Assembly (NCBI GenBank): GCA_963703075.1
Contig: OY969786.1
Location: 2,728,001-2,792,000, forward strand
From: Korobacter sp963703075
Lineage (GTDB): Bacteria; Acidobacteriota; Terriglobia; Terriglobales; Acidobacteriaceae
Length of the DNA stretch: 64,000 nt
Direction: 5' to 3'
Below the pieces are notes generated by a model that searched no databases, was not told where the DNA came from, and was given only the letters and a program-made list of their open reading frames with translations. Every line of letters starts with the position of its first letter. Position 1 is the stretch's first letter. Positions 42,015 through 50,628 of the stretch are shown one piece after another. The position numbers and the translations under genes are program-made.

Positions 42015-43340
42015 CTACGCCGTGGATCGCCTCTTCCACAAGAGGCTGCGAACATCCGAAATCTTTGCCTGATCTTCGGGTTCTGCTTGCGCGATCGACG
42101 CCGTGATTAAAACCCAAGCCACTGAAACGATGAAACCGAGAACGAAACAAAGAATCGTAATGAGCGATCGCTTGGGGAAGGAGCGCCGGTCCGGCGTCAC
42201 GGCTGGATCGACAACCTGCACGCTTCCCTGGCGTGCTTCGTCGAGCTTGGCGATCTCGAACTGCTTCGACAGCAGCTCAAAAATCGTTTCATAGTAACGG
42301 ACGTCGCGGAGCTTGCGCAGGTAGTCCAATCCGACTTGCGATATTTTGCCGCGCAACGCGACCATATCAACGTCGGTTCCCTCCTCCGATCCGCCCAGTT
42401 GCTTCAGTTGCGCTTCTAACGCGTCGATCTGGTGCTGGATCAGTTGCAGTTGCGGATTCTGGCTGGTGGCAAAACTGCTCATGGTCTGGAGCTGCACTTT
42501 TTTCGCGGCGATTTCCGCACGGATAGTAGCAGCGGATTGCACCAAGGCTCGCGCCTGGGTATCGACCTGTACCAAGCCGGTCGTTTGCTCCGTTTGCTTC
42601 AGAGCCTCTTCCGCGTTGGCGAGGCTTTCCTTGGCGCTCACCAACTGATCCTGGAAGAACTCGCGCCGTTGCGATGCTTCGGTCACAGCCAAGCTCGAAT
42701 TGAGGCGCCGAAACTCCTCCACATAGGTATTGGTCATGTCGGCGGCACGCTTGGCATCGCGATCCTCCACCGAAACGTGAATCAACCCATCTTTCGATCC
42801 CGCGATAATTGTGCTGTTGGAATCGAGCTTTTTGCGAGCATCCGACTGACGCTTCACGTCGTAGACTTTCATCAAGTCAAATTTCTTGACGACAGCGTCC
42901 TGCACCGTGCGGCTCTTCAACATCGAAACATACATGTCCGCCTGGTTCTTCAGTCCCAACGACCCGCTTGCAAGGCTGCCAAGGCTCCCCAGGTTGCCGA
43001 ACTGCGACAGGAGAATGTTTCCCAGTGATTGACTCTGTTGCGGTGGAACGAGGATGGCTTCGGCGGTGTAGCGGGAAGGAAGTATCAGTGAGACCACGGC
43101 TCCGAGAATCGCCGCTCCCAGGCTTACCTTGAGGATGAATCCTTTGCGACGCAACAACAGAATCAACAAATCGAGAAACGAAAACTCTCTTCGCGACTCG
43201 AGGTCGGGGCTTATGTCCTCTGGAGGGGCGACGCTACCGGCATTGTTTTCCGCGACTTGTCGCATACGTAATTCGCCGGTTGGTCCAACGGCGGTACCGA
43301 GACCGGCAGTCGGCAACCCTAACCCGAAGTTCCTCTTCAT
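42015..43340 (-). CDS. Wzz/GNVR chain-length determinant protein
   Basis: A 441-residue inner-membrane polysaccharide co-polymerase without a kinase domain. The first membrane helix is FILKVSLGAAILGAVVSLIL, followed by the Wzz signature PSRYTAEAILVPPQQ. Long coiled-coil segments occupy residues ~200-370, a GNVR/Pro-rich part follows (VVDPAVTPDRRSFPKRSLI), and the second helix is TILCFVLGFIVSVAWVLITA. It sets polymer length in Wzy-dependent pathways. A ~60-residue cytoplasmic leader precedes the first helix. Confidence 0.9.
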   Translation of the reverse strand: MKRNFGLGLPTAGLGTAVGPTGELRMRQVAENNAGSVAPPEDISPDLESRREFSFLDLLILLLRRKGFILKVSLGAAILGAVVSLILPSRYTAEAILVPPQQSQSLGNILLSQFGNLGSLGSLASGSLGLKNQADMYVSMLKSRTVQDAVVKKFDLMKVYDVKRQSDARKKLDSNSTIIAGSKDGLIHVSVEDRDAKRAADMTNTYVEEFRRLNSSLAVTEASQRREFFQDQLVSAKESLANAEEALKQTEQTTGLVQVDTQARALVQSAATIRAEIAAKKVQLQTMSSFATSQNPQLQLIQHQIDALEAQLKQLGGSEEGTDVDMVALRGKISQVGLDYLRKLRDVRYYETIFELLSKQFEIAKLDEARQGSVQVVDPAVTPDRRSFPKRSLITILCFVLGFIVSVAWVLITASIAQAEPEDQAKISDVRSLLWKRRSTA

Positions 43341-43468
43341 TTTACCCGCGGGTCGAGAGAACCTCCAAATTATGATGCTTGTGCATGGGATACACGTCGC
43401 AAGCCTTGTGAATTGGCACCTTTCTACCAGCAGAGTACTCGCTCACTTTTAAGGAACTTTGGAGACAA

Positions 43469-44371
43469 ATGAAGATCCTGCTCTTCGGCGCGAACGGACA
43501 AGTCGGGGCCGAACTGAGGCGGTTGTGGGATGCCGCTGAGCTCGTACCGCTTACGCGCGCCGAATGCGACCTGCGGGACCCGCGGGCAGTCCGGGCAACC
43601 ATTCAGCAACTCTCGCCTTCCTTCATCTTGAATGCGTCCGCTTATACCGCCGTGGATCGCGCCGAGACAGAGGTCGCTGACTGTTTCGCGATCAATGCGC
43701 ACGCACCCGGCGTGATGGCGGAGGAGGCTGGAAAATTGGGCGCACTGCTGGTGCATTACTCCACCGACTATGTTTTCGATGGTCAAAAGGACGCGCCGTA
43801 CACGGAAACTGATTCGGCGACGCCCATAAACCAGTACGGCAGAAGCAAACTGGAAGGAGAACAAGCGATACAAGCAAGCGGGGCCCGGTACCTCATTTTT
43901 CGGACTAGTTGGATCTTCAGCCCGCGCGGAAGCAACTTCGTGAAGACGGTGCTGCGGCTGGCAGGGGAACGAGATCGGCTACGGATTATTGACGACCAGA
44001 TCGGATCGCCTACGTCGGCGGCTGCGATCGCGCGTGCGACCTCGCGCATATTGCGCGAGCCACAGCCGGACAGCGTGTCAACCGGTCTGTATCATATGAC
44101 GGCGGAGGGATACGTATCCTGGGCCGGGTTGGCAGAAGAGATCTTCCGCCAAGCGAAGCTTGAGCCGGCTCCAGCGATTGAGCCGATACCAAGCGAGGAA
44201 TATCCGACTCCTGCGAAGAGGCCTAAGAATTCACGGCTCTGCAATGAGAAGTTTGCGGCTACGTTTGGATTTCAACTTTCCGGATGGCGCGAGCAACTCG
44301 AAGAAACGCTTTCCACGCTCTTGCCCGAATACGCGGCGAAAAACAACGCAGGCCAGGGAGAAAAGTCATAG
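43469..44371 (+). CDS. rmlD: dTDP-4-dehydrorhamnose reductase
   Basis: The last enzyme of dTDP-L-rhamnose synthesis, an NAD(P)H-dependent short-chain reductase of 300 residues. The nucleotide-binding loop is MKILLFGANGQVGAEL, the conserved ILNASAYTAVDRAE follows, STDYVFDG carries the catalytic Ser/Thr, and YGRSKLEGE is the YxxxK motif. RTSWIFSPRGSNFVKT and DQIGSPTS are also typical. GGAGA precedes the ATG. It heads an rmlDCBA gene block, and its TAG stop overlaps the probable start of rmlC. Confidence 0.94.
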   Translation: MKILLFGANGQVGAELRRLWDAAELVPLTRAECDLRDPRAVRATIQQLSPSFILNASAYTAVDRAETEVADCFAINAHAPGVMAEEAGKLGALLVHYSTDYVFDGQKDAPYTETDSATPINQYGRSKLEGEQAIQASGARYLIFRTSWIFSPRGSNFVKTVLRLAGERDRLRIIDDQIGSPTSAAAIARATSRILREPQPDSVSTGLYHMTAEGYVSWAGLAEEIFRQAKLEPAPAIEPIPSEEYPTPAKRPKNSRLCNEKFAATFGFQLSGWREQLEETLSTLLPEYAAKNNAGQGEKS

Positions 44372-44910
44372 TCGTCGAAGAAACAGCGCTCCCCGACGTA
44401 AAACTCTTGTCGCCACGAGTCTTCGGCGACGAACGCGGGTTCTTTTACGAGAGCTACAACGAGCGTGTTTTTCGCGAAATCGGGATTCATGAACACTTCG
44501 TTCAAGACAATCATTCGTCGTCGGTGAAAGGAGTGCTGCGGGGGCTCCATTCGCAGACCAAAAACGTGCAAGGGAAACTGGTGCGCGTGCTCCGGGGAAG
44601 GATTTTCGATGTGGCGGTCGATCTGCGCAAATCGTCCAGCACGTGCGGGAAGTGGGTCGGCTACGAACTGAGCGAAACCAACCGGAAGATGGCATGGGTC
44701 CCTCCGGGCTTTGCGCACGGATTTTTAGTACTCTCGGAAAACGCCGAAGTCGCGTATAAAGCCACCGATTTCTATGCTGCGGAGTTCGAGCAATGCATCC
44801 TATGGAACGATCCTGAGCTGGGCATCCAGTGGCCCTTGGAAGGGGCTCCAATTCTTTCGGCAAAGGACGCTGGGGGAGCATCGCTGCACGAGGCTTATCT
44901 GTTTCCCTGA
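44368..44910 (+). CDS. rmlC: dTDP-4-dehydrorhamnose 3,5-epimerase, probable AUA start
   Basis: A cupin-fold epimerase (180 residues from 44368). Conserved segments are LSPRVFGDERGFFYESYNE, FVQDNHSSS, VLRGLHSQ with the catalytic His, and WVPPGFAHGFLVLSE. No ATG/GTG/TTG lies where homologues start. ATA 44368-44370 is placed 7 bases after GGGAG (44356-44360), overlaps the rmlD stop as ATAG, and yields (M)VVEETALPDVKLL, matching the family N-terminus. Alternatives are ATG 44284, which overlaps rmlD by 88 bases, or TTG 44407, which would remove conserved residues. Confidence 0.86.
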   Translation: MVVEETALPDVKLLSPRVFGDERGFFYESYNERVFREIGIHEHFVQDNHSSSVKGVLRGLHSQTKNVQGKLVRVLRGRIFDVAVDLRKSSSTCGKWVGYELSETNRKMAWVPPGFAHGFLVLSENAEVAYKATDFYAAEFEQCILWNDPELGIQWPLEGAPILSAKDAGGASLHEAYLFP

Positions 44911-44923
44911 AACGTTGATCCTG

Positions 44924-46021
44924 ATGGGCAAGGAGCAGAGATTGGGCAGGACGATTCTGGTGACTGGCGGCGCCGGCTTTATTGGTTCGAACTTCGTTTT
45001 GCAGCGGGTGGCCGCTGGAGATCGAGTCGTTAACCTCGATAAGCTGACGTATGCCGGTAATCTTGGAAATCTCTGCGAGATTCGCGAACACCCCGATCAC
45101 ATTTTTGTGAATGGGGGCATTGAGGACGCGGACCTCGTGGCGGAACTGCTCGGCCATCACCGACCGTCGGCGGTGGTTAATTTCGCCGCCGAGAGCCATG
45201 TCGATCGCTCCATCCTGGGCCCTGAGGAATTCATCCAGACAAATGTATTGGGAACACACCGTCTTCTGGAGATCTGCCTGAAGTACTGGCGAACGCTGAA
45301 CGGCCACGAACAGGAGGGGTTTCGTTTTCTGCACATCTCCACCGACGAGGTCTACGGCTCGCTCGGAATCGCCGATCCCGGCTTTTGCGAAGACAGCCCC
45401 TACGCTCCGAATAGCCCCTACTCCGCTTCAAAAGCGAGCTCCGATCATCTGGTGCGGGCTTACTTCCACACCTACGGACTGCCGGTCCTTACGACGAATT
45501 GCTCGAACAACTACGGACCGTATCAGTTTCCGGAAAAGCTGATTCCGCTCATGATCCTGAACGCGCTGAACGCGAAGCCGCTGCCGATCTATGGGGACGG
45601 TTTGAATGTGCGCGATTGGCTCTATGTCGGCGATCATTGCGCAGCGATCTCCCTGGTTCTTGCCAAAGGAAAACCTGGCGAGGTCTACAACGTCGGCGGC
45701 GAAAGCGAAAAGACGAACATCGAGGTCGTTCAGTCGATCTGCACAGTCATGGATGAACTTCATCACGCGGGCGCACCCCATGCATCGTTGATTACGTATG
45801 TGAAAGATCGTCCCGGCCATGACCGGCGGTATGCGGTCAATTGCCGGAAGCTGAAGCAAGAACTGGAATGGAAACAGAGTGAGACCTTTGCGACCGGTAT
45901 CCGCAAGACGATTCAGTGGTATCTCGATCATCCGGAGTGGATTCAGGAAGTGACGAGCGGCGCTTACCGGAACTGGATCGACACCAATTACGGAGATAGG
46001 AATCTGGCGTGCGAGGCATAA
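44924..46021 (+). CDS. rmlB: dTDP-glucose 4,6-dehydratase
   Basis: A 365-residue extended short-chain dehydrogenase that converts dTDP-glucose to dTDP-4-keto-6-deoxyglucose. It has the NAD loop ILVTGGAGFIGSNFV, NLDKLTYAGNLGNL, the conserved FAAESHVDRSI, the active-site HISTDEVYGSLG and PYSASKASSDHLV (YxxxK), and later DWLYVGDHCAAI and DRPGHDRRYAV. ATG 44924 lies 14 bases after rmlC. The 3' end overlaps rmlA by 13 bases, so all four genes should be one operon. Confidence 0.95.
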   Translation: MGKEQRLGRTILVTGGAGFIGSNFVLQRVAAGDRVVNLDKLTYAGNLGNLCEIREHPDHIFVNGGIEDADLVAELLGHHRPSAVVNFAAESHVDRSILGPEEFIQTNVLGTHRLLEICLKYWRTLNGHEQEGFRFLHISTDEVYGSLGIADPGFCEDSPYAPNSPYSASKASSDHLVRAYFHTYGLPVLTTNCSNNYGPYQFPEKLIPLMILNALNAKPLPIYGDGLNVRDWLYVGDHCAAISLVLAKGKPGEVYNVGGESEKTNIEVVQSICTVMDELHHAGAPHASLITYVKDRPGHDRRYAVNCRKLKQELEWKQSETFATGIRKTIQWYLDHPEWIQEVTSGAYRNWIDTNYGDRNLACEA

Positions 46022-46893
46022 TTCTGGCTGGTGGTTCAGGTACACGCCTCTATCCGGCGACGCTTGCCATCAGCAAACAACTGGTCCCTGTCTACGACAA
46101 GCCCATGGTCTATTACCCGCTCAGCACGCTGATGCTGGCGGGTATCCGGGAATACCTGCTGATTTCCACTCCCACTGACGTTCCCCGTTTTCGCGACTTG
46201 CTGGGCGACGGCCACCAGTGGGGCATTCAGATCGATTATGCGAAGCAGCCAAAGCCGGAGGGTCTCGCCCAGGCTTTCCTGATCGGCGCCGCGTTCACCA
46301 GGAATGAGCCATGTGCTCTGATCCTCGGCGACAACATTTTTTACGGCCACAATCTGGCCAAGTGGACGCAAGAAGCCGCCAAACTTGAACGCGGTGCCAC
46401 CATCTTCGCCTACGCCGTGCAGGACCCCACCGCATACGGCATCGTCGAATTCAATAGCCGGGGATCGGTCATCAGCCTGGAGGAGAAACCGCTCGCTCCC
46501 AAGTCGCGCTTCGCTGTGACTGGGCTGTATTTCTACGACGGCAATGTGACCGAGTACGCGCGAACCTTGCGCCCGTCGAAACGCGGCGAGTTGGAAATCA
46601 CCGATCTGAATCGCATTTATCTCGAACGCGAAGAGTTGAAAGTGGCTCGCCTGGGACGAGGAACCGCGTGGCTCGATACAGGGACACACGACTCGATGCT
46701 GGAAGCCGCCATGTTCATCGCGACCCTCGAGAAACGGCAGGGACTGAAAATCGCCTGTCCGGAGGAGGTGGCTTACCGCATGGGATTCATCTCCGCCTCT
46801 GACCTGGCGCGGCTCGCAGAACCGCTGATGAAAAGCGGCTATGGAAAATATTTGACCCAAGTGCTGCAGGAAACGTCCGCCGAAACGCTTTGA
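46009..46893 (+). CDS. rmlA: Glucose-1-phosphate thymidylyltransferase
   Basis: A 294-residue nucleotidyltransferase that makes dTDP-glucose from dTTP and glucose-1-phosphate, the first step to dTDP-L-rhamnose. GTG 46009 gives the standard N-terminus MRGIILAGGSGTRLYPATLA. Other landmarks are QLVPVYDKPMVYYPLSTLM, LILGDNIFYGHNL, SLEEKPLAPKS, YFYDGNV and AWLDTGTHDSMLEA. Length and motifs fit RmlA. The start overlaps rmlB by 13 bases. Confidence 0.95.
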   Translation: MRGIILAGGSGTRLYPATLAISKQLVPVYDKPMVYYPLSTLMLAGIREYLLISTPTDVPRFRDLLGDGHQWGIQIDYAKQPKPEGLAQAFLIGAAFTRNEPCALILGDNIFYGHNLAKWTQEAAKLERGATIFAYAVQDPTAYGIVEFNSRGSVISLEEKPLAPKSRFAVTGLYFYDGNVTEYARTLRPSKRGELEITDLNRIYLEREELKVARLGRGTAWLDTGTHDSMLEAAMFIATLEKRQGLKIACPEEVAYRMGFISASDLARLAEPLMKSGYGKYLTQVLQETSAETL

Positions 46894-46918
46894 CGCGGCA
46901 ATTGCCCTGCCCCCCGCA

Positions 46919-46947
46919 TTGCCCAGATCCGCAGACCGCGTTAAACT
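46919..46947 (+). promoter_or_regulatory. Putative tRNA-Val promoter
   Basis: A TTGCCC -35-like box (46919-46924), 17-base spacer and TAAACT -10-like box (46942-46947), 11 bases before the mature tRNA 5' end. Position and spacing fit a sigma-70 promoter; the boxes are imperfect. Confidence 0.45.
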
Positions 46948-46958
46948 AATTGCGGCGC

Positions 46959-47035
46959 AGGCGCGTAGCTCAGTTGGTTAGAGCGCTACCTTGACACGGT
47001 AGAGGTCAGGAGTTCGAGTCTCCTCGTGCCTACCA
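46959..47035 (+). tRNA. tRNA-Val (anticodon GAC)
   Basis: A complete 77-base cloverleaf with encoded CCA. Acceptor AGGCGCG pairs with CGTGCCT (one G-T), the D-stem is GCTC/GAGC, the anticodon stem CTACC/GGTAG encloses TTGACAC (anticodon GAC), and the T-stem AGGAG/CTCCT encloses TTCGAGT. It lies 65 bases downstream of rmlA. Confidence 0.96.
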
Positions 47036-47212
47036 TTTCTCCTAAGCACTTGCATCCCGTCCCGCGCGGTTTCTCAAGGATTTACAGGCGATTTCCTTCC
47101 GGCATCTCCTTTGATCGCGATCCCGAAGCCCTTCCCCTCCCACAGTCAGGTCTGCCCGCTCGGCAACATGCCGTGCGCGTTGGGCGGAGGCGAGGGTGAA
47201 TCAATTGATAGA

Positions 47213-47253
47213 CGAAGCCTGCAAAGCAATTCATCGGCGCATTGCAGGCTTCG
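47213..47253. repeat. 12-bp inverted repeat overlapping the 3' end of the doxX-like gene
   Basis: The arms CGAAGCCTGCAA (47213-47224) and TTGCAGGCTTCG (47242-47253) match perfectly around a 17-base loop. It spans the stop codon of the minus-strand DoxX gene. No T-run follows, so termination is not certain. Confidence 0.6.
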
Positions 47254-47623
47254 CGCTGAAGATACTGTTGAAACTTTTGCGGTACTGCAGGAAGACCAGG
47301 ATCCACAACACGCAAGCGACCAGCGCGGGCGCGATGCTGTCCGGTGCCATTGTCAGGTGAAACGCAAGGATGTTGTAGAGCTCGGCTGCCAGCAGTGTCA
47401 GTGCAAGGGGCACGAAAAAGCCGACAAGCAGCAAGAGTCCGCCCACGACCTGTCCCGCGAAGAAAAACGCGGCAAAGTGCGATGCCATGATGGCGCCAAA
47501 GAACTGTAACGCCAGCGGATTCGTAGGCGGCGGCTGGTGGATGAAGTGGAGAAATCCGTTCAACCCAAAGACCGTGAACAGAAGGCCTAGTAGATAGCGA
47601 GCCACAATCGAAATGATTCTCAT
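47231..47623 (-). CDS. DoxX-family membrane protein
   Basis: A 130-residue four-helix inner-membrane protein of the DoxX type. The start MRIISIVARYLLGLLFTVFGLNG-like helix (residues 5-22) with following HFIHQPPP, FFAGQVVGGLLLLVGFFVP and ALTLLAAELYNILAFHLTMA are typical. Members associate with redox or thiol stress functions, but no reaction is settled. It lies 15 bases downstream of azoR on the same strand, so they are co-transcribed. Confidence 0.85.
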   Translation of the reverse strand: MRIISIVARYLLGLLFTVFGLNGFLHFIHQPPPTNPLALQFFGAIMASHFAAFFFAGQVVGGLLLLVGFFVPLALTLLAAELYNILAFHLTMAPDSIAPALVACVLWILVFLQYRKSFNSIFSAKPAMRR

Positions 47624-47638
47624 AGTTTGTCCTCCTTC

Positions 47639-48268
47639 CTAGAAACCCTGTGCATGCGTCTGCACAGATTGAAGATGCGGCGCAAGAAATGCGTTCCGGT
47701 CCTGCTGCCCCTGGTTCAGCACGCTGGTCCCCCCTGCGGTCAGGAAGGTCGCGTCTGTCACGCCCAGAAAACTGAATACGGACCGCAGATACGGTTCCAC
47801 GAAGTTGAACGAGGCCATCTGCGTCTGGGCGTCGTAGATCCCGCCCGTTGCGATGATGAAGGTCGCCTTCTTGCCGGTAATCAGGCCCTTCGGTCCTCGT
47901 TCACCGTAGGAAAAGGCCCTGCCGACACGCGCAATCTGGTCGATCCATAGCTTGAGCACAGAGGGCACACCAAAGTTATGCATTGGCACTCCGATGACGT
48001 ATTCATCGGCCTTTTCCAATTCGGCAAGTAAGGAGTCGGAGAGTGAGAGCAACTCTGTCTGCTGGGGAGTGCGGGCATGTTCCGGCGTATAGACGGCACC
48101 CACCCATTCCGCATTGATCGGCGGTATTGCGGTTGCATTGAGGTCACGGTCTATGACCGTTCCCTCGGGATGCGAAGCCTTCCATTGCGCGACGAACGCA
48201 GCGGTTAGCTCGCGAGAGACTGAACGACCGTAGAGTGGGCTGGAATCGATATGAAGCAGTGTTGGCAT
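47639..48268 (-). CDS. azoR: FMN-dependent NADH-azoreductase
   Basis: A 209-residue flavodoxin-fold quinone/azo reductase. Its N-terminus MPTLLHIDSSPLYGRSVSRE is the FMN-phosphate-binding segment of AzoR, followed by GVPMHNFGVPSVLKLWIDQI and the FMN-contacting ATGGIYD. The enzyme reduces quinones and azo compounds with NADH, protecting against electrophiles. It forms an operon with the DoxX gene and is divergent from a TetR regulator, suggesting local substrate-responsive control through the operator-like repeats between them. Confidence 0.92.
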   Translation of the reverse strand: MPTLLHIDSSPLYGRSVSRELTAAFVAQWKASHPEGTVIDRDLNATAIPPINAEWVGAVYTPEHARTPQQTELLSLSDSLLAELEKADEYVIGVPMHNFGVPSVLKLWIDQIARVGRAFSYGERGPKGLITGKKATFIIATGGIYDAQTQMASFNFVEPYLRSVFSFLGVTDATFLTAGGTSVLNQGQQDRNAFLAPHLQSVQTHAQGF

Positions 48269-48305
48269 GAGGAAAGCCTCTTCTACGACAATTGATGATT
48301 AATCA

Positions 48306-48335
48306 ACACTTGTCGATTCACAAATAAACAAGTGT
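48306..48335. promoter_or_regulatory. Inverted repeat in the azoR/tetR divergent promoter, putative operator
   Basis: The arms ACACTTGT (48306-48313) and ACAAGTGT (48328-48335) are perfect inverted repeats separated by 14 bases, in the 101-base region between the two divergent genes. A second short dyad TTGAT/ATCAA lies just upstream. This is the expected place for a TetR-family operator controlling both genes. Confidence 0.6.
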
Positions 48336-48369
48336 CGCTTTGTCTGGGAGAAGGTATCTTTAGGAAGGT

Positions 48370-48978
48370 ATGGCCCAGCTTCTCCAGCACGAGACGGGAA
48401 CAACGGATCCGCGTATCCTGCGGAGCCGCCGCATGCTTATGGACGCACTAGCCAAGCTATTGATGGGAAAGAAGTTCGAGGACATTTCTGTTCAGGAGAT
48501 CGCTGACGAGGCGACGTTGAACCGGGCCACGTTTTACCTGCATTATCCCGACAAGAGCGCGTTGTTGCAGGCCATGACCGGCGTACGATTCCGCGATCTG
48601 ATCGAGCGCCGGGGCATCACCTTTACCGACTGCAATGGAGCACTGCGCGCGATTGCACTCGGCGTCTGCGACTATCTAACGGAGTCCACAGGCTGTCCCA
48701 GTCAATTGGCTCGCATACCCTTGGAAGGCTCCATCATCCCGGTTGTCGAGGAGATGTTCAAGGAAGGTCTCGCCCATCACGGGATTGCACCGGGTGTCGA
48801 TGCGAGCCTGCTAGCGACCACCGCAGCCTGGGCAGTATTTGGAGCCGCGCGCCGCTGGTTTCAGACCCCCAGCCGGATCACCGCCGAGGAGATGGCCGCC
48901 AGAATTGAAACCATGGTAAGTCCGGTCCTTTTCGGCTCCCCGCCAATAGATAAAGGGACGACGGAGTTGAACCGCTAG
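48370..48978 (+). CDS. TetR-family transcriptional regulator
   Basis: A 202-residue regulator with an N-terminal TetR helix-turn-helix. RSRRMLMDALAKLLMGKKFE leads into DISVQEIADEATLNRATFYL and the end of the HTH HYPDKSALLQAM. The C-terminal ligand-binding part has a TetR-like ATTAAWAVFGAARRW helix. It is divergent from azoR-doxX, so it probably represses them and itself, with a quinone- or aromatic-like inducer by analogy to similar modules. Confidence 0.9.
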   Translation: MAQLLQHETGTTDPRILRSRRMLMDALAKLLMGKKFEDISVQEIADEATLNRATFYLHYPDKSALLQAMTGVRFRDLIERRGITFTDCNGALRAIALGVCDYLTESTGCPSQLARIPLEGSIIPVVEEMFKEGLAHHGIAPGVDASLLATTAAWAVFGAARRWFQTPSRITAEEMAARIETMVSPVLFGSPPIDKGTTELNR

Positions 48979-49058
48979 CCTTTTCGGCTCTCTCCCGGCG
49001 GCTCCGTAGGTTGCGCGAGTTCCGATACCGAAGCTCTGGCATTTCAGAAATCCGCCAA

Positions 49059-50456
49059 TTACCAAACATACGTCCCTACAGATTCCGAAGGCAGCTCCGT
49101 CCGGAAGCTCTTCCCGTGATATTTCACCGCGAAGGCCTTGGGAAAGTTTCCAGTATTCGAAACCTCGAGCACAACCTTGCCTTCCGGAGTGAGGAAGGCA
49201 ACGCTGGCGACTTGTTCCATTTCGCTTGACGCTATGCGCACCGAGCCCGGTGGGACGAACTGCGAAAAATGTTCCATCATGTAAAAGGCAACATTCCTGG
49301 AGACAGAATTGCCGTCGAGGGTGATGGCTCCGGTACATCCGGTGCATCCGCCGTTATTGGTATGGGGCCCATTCTGCGGATCTGCGGCCAGGTTCCACAG
49401 CAGGACGTTGCGGCACCAATTGCGGGTTGCGCCAATCATCACGTGGGCCATTGGCTCGGCAATCGGTAGTGGTCCGGCTCCATGCCGCGACGTCACCGAC
49501 TGCTCCGTCAGGTAAAGGTTCTTCTTCGGAAACGCATCATGCACCTGGGTCAATACGCTGGGCTCTCCACCGTACAGGTGGTAGGCCGTGCCATCGACAT
49601 ACTTACTCGCTGCCGGGTCGCGCAAAATGGATAGGGCGTAGGAAGTGACATCGGGATTGTGGTCGTAGAGCAGGATTTTCGTCCGGATGCCGGCCTTCTC
49701 AAAGGCGGGTCCCAGGCTCTTCGCAATGAACGTGTCTTCTTCGGAGGCGAAAACCACCATGCTGGGCGTGTTCTTGGGATTCAGGGGCTCATTTTCTACC
49801 GTGACGGCGTCGATCGTAATTCCTTCCGCCTTCATCGCCTGGATGTATTTCACGAAGTATTTCGCGAATGCGTCGTAATACTCCGGCTTGAGTTCGCCGC
49901 CCTTGACGTCATTATTTGTCTTCATCCATGCCGGCGCGGACCAAGGGGATCCGAGGATCTTGATGTCCGGCCGAAGGGCGAGAATTTCCTTCATCACTGG
50001 AATGACGTCGGCGCGGTCGGCGCCAAGATCGAATTTCGACATTTCCGGATCGGTTTCGCCGGGCGGCAGGTCGTCGTACGAGTAGACGCGCTCGTTCATG
50101 TCGGAGGCGCCAATGGTCAATCGCAAATAACTCACTCCGATCCCGTGCTCGCCGGTGGTAAACAGTTCTTTCAGCAAGGCAGACCGTTGTGCCGCACCCA
50201 TGCGCATTAATAGCTGCGCGCTTCCCCCAGTCAGCGCGAAGCCGAAGCCATCGATCGACTGGAAGCGTTGCTTATCGTCTACCTCCACGACAGGCAACTG
50301 ACCAGCATCCGAGGAAAACTGCGGCGGGGTGGCTTGCGGAGCCACCAGGGCTTCACTGTCCGGGGTTGTCAGCCAGAGGCGAGCCTGCGTCTGAGCGCTT
50401 GACCACGTCGAGAAGAGCAGAGCACAGAAACACAACAAGGCCAATCTCTTAGTCAT
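49059..50456 (-). CDS. Secreted glycoside hydrolase family 30
   Basis: A 465-residue exported retaining glycosidase of the glucosylceramidase/beta-1,6-glucanase group. ATG 50456 follows GGAGG and gives a signal peptide (ALLCFCALLFSTWSSAQ). Landmarks are QSIDGFGFALTGGSAQLL, LRLTIGASDM, ILGSPWSAPAWMKTN, the acid/base Glu in DAVTVENEPLN, the nucleophile Glu in LYLTEQSV, and the C-terminal beta-domain ending ESVGTYVW. A GCTGCTG-type Cys pair sits near residue 370. The gene is isolated; beta-1,6-glucan is a plausible substrate. Confidence 0.92.
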   Translation of the reverse strand: MTKRLALLCFCALLFSTWSSAQTQARLWLTTPDSEALVAPQATPPQFSSDAGQLPVVEVDDKQRFQSIDGFGFALTGGSAQLLMRMGAAQRSALLKELFTTGEHGIGVSYLRLTIGASDMNERVYSYDDLPPGETDPEMSKFDLGADRADVIPVMKEILALRPDIKILGSPWSAPAWMKTNNDVKGGELKPEYYDAFAKYFVKYIQAMKAEGITIDAVTVENEPLNPKNTPSMVVFASEEDTFIAKSLGPAFEKAGIRTKILLYDHNPDVTSYALSILRDPAASKYVDGTAYHLYGGEPSVLTQVHDAFPKKNLYLTEQSVTSRHGAGPLPIAEPMAHVMIGATRNWCRNVLLWNLAADPQNGPHTNNGGCTGCTGAITLDGNSVSRNVAFYMMEHFSQFVPPGSVRIASSEMEQVASVAFLTPEGKVVLEVSNTGNFPKAFAVKYHGKSFRTELPSESVGTYVW

Positions 50457-50628
50457 GAGAACCTCCAATTACTGGAATACCTGGTTGAAGACAAACGATT
50501 GCTTTCGAGCGACGACCCATACTTCTGTGAGCCGCCCACATGAGAGCAGGGTGAGGGCGTGCCTGTCAACCCGGTCCGCCGGGACGAGGCGAGTCATACC
50601 AAGAACAGCAGGGAGCGCGCGGAAATCT

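Noticed and set aside
29995..46893. Exopolysaccharide locus considered as a horizontally acquired island
   Set aside because: No integrase, transposase or direct repeats were found. The tRNA-Val gene lies at its right end but no matching attachment repeat was seen.
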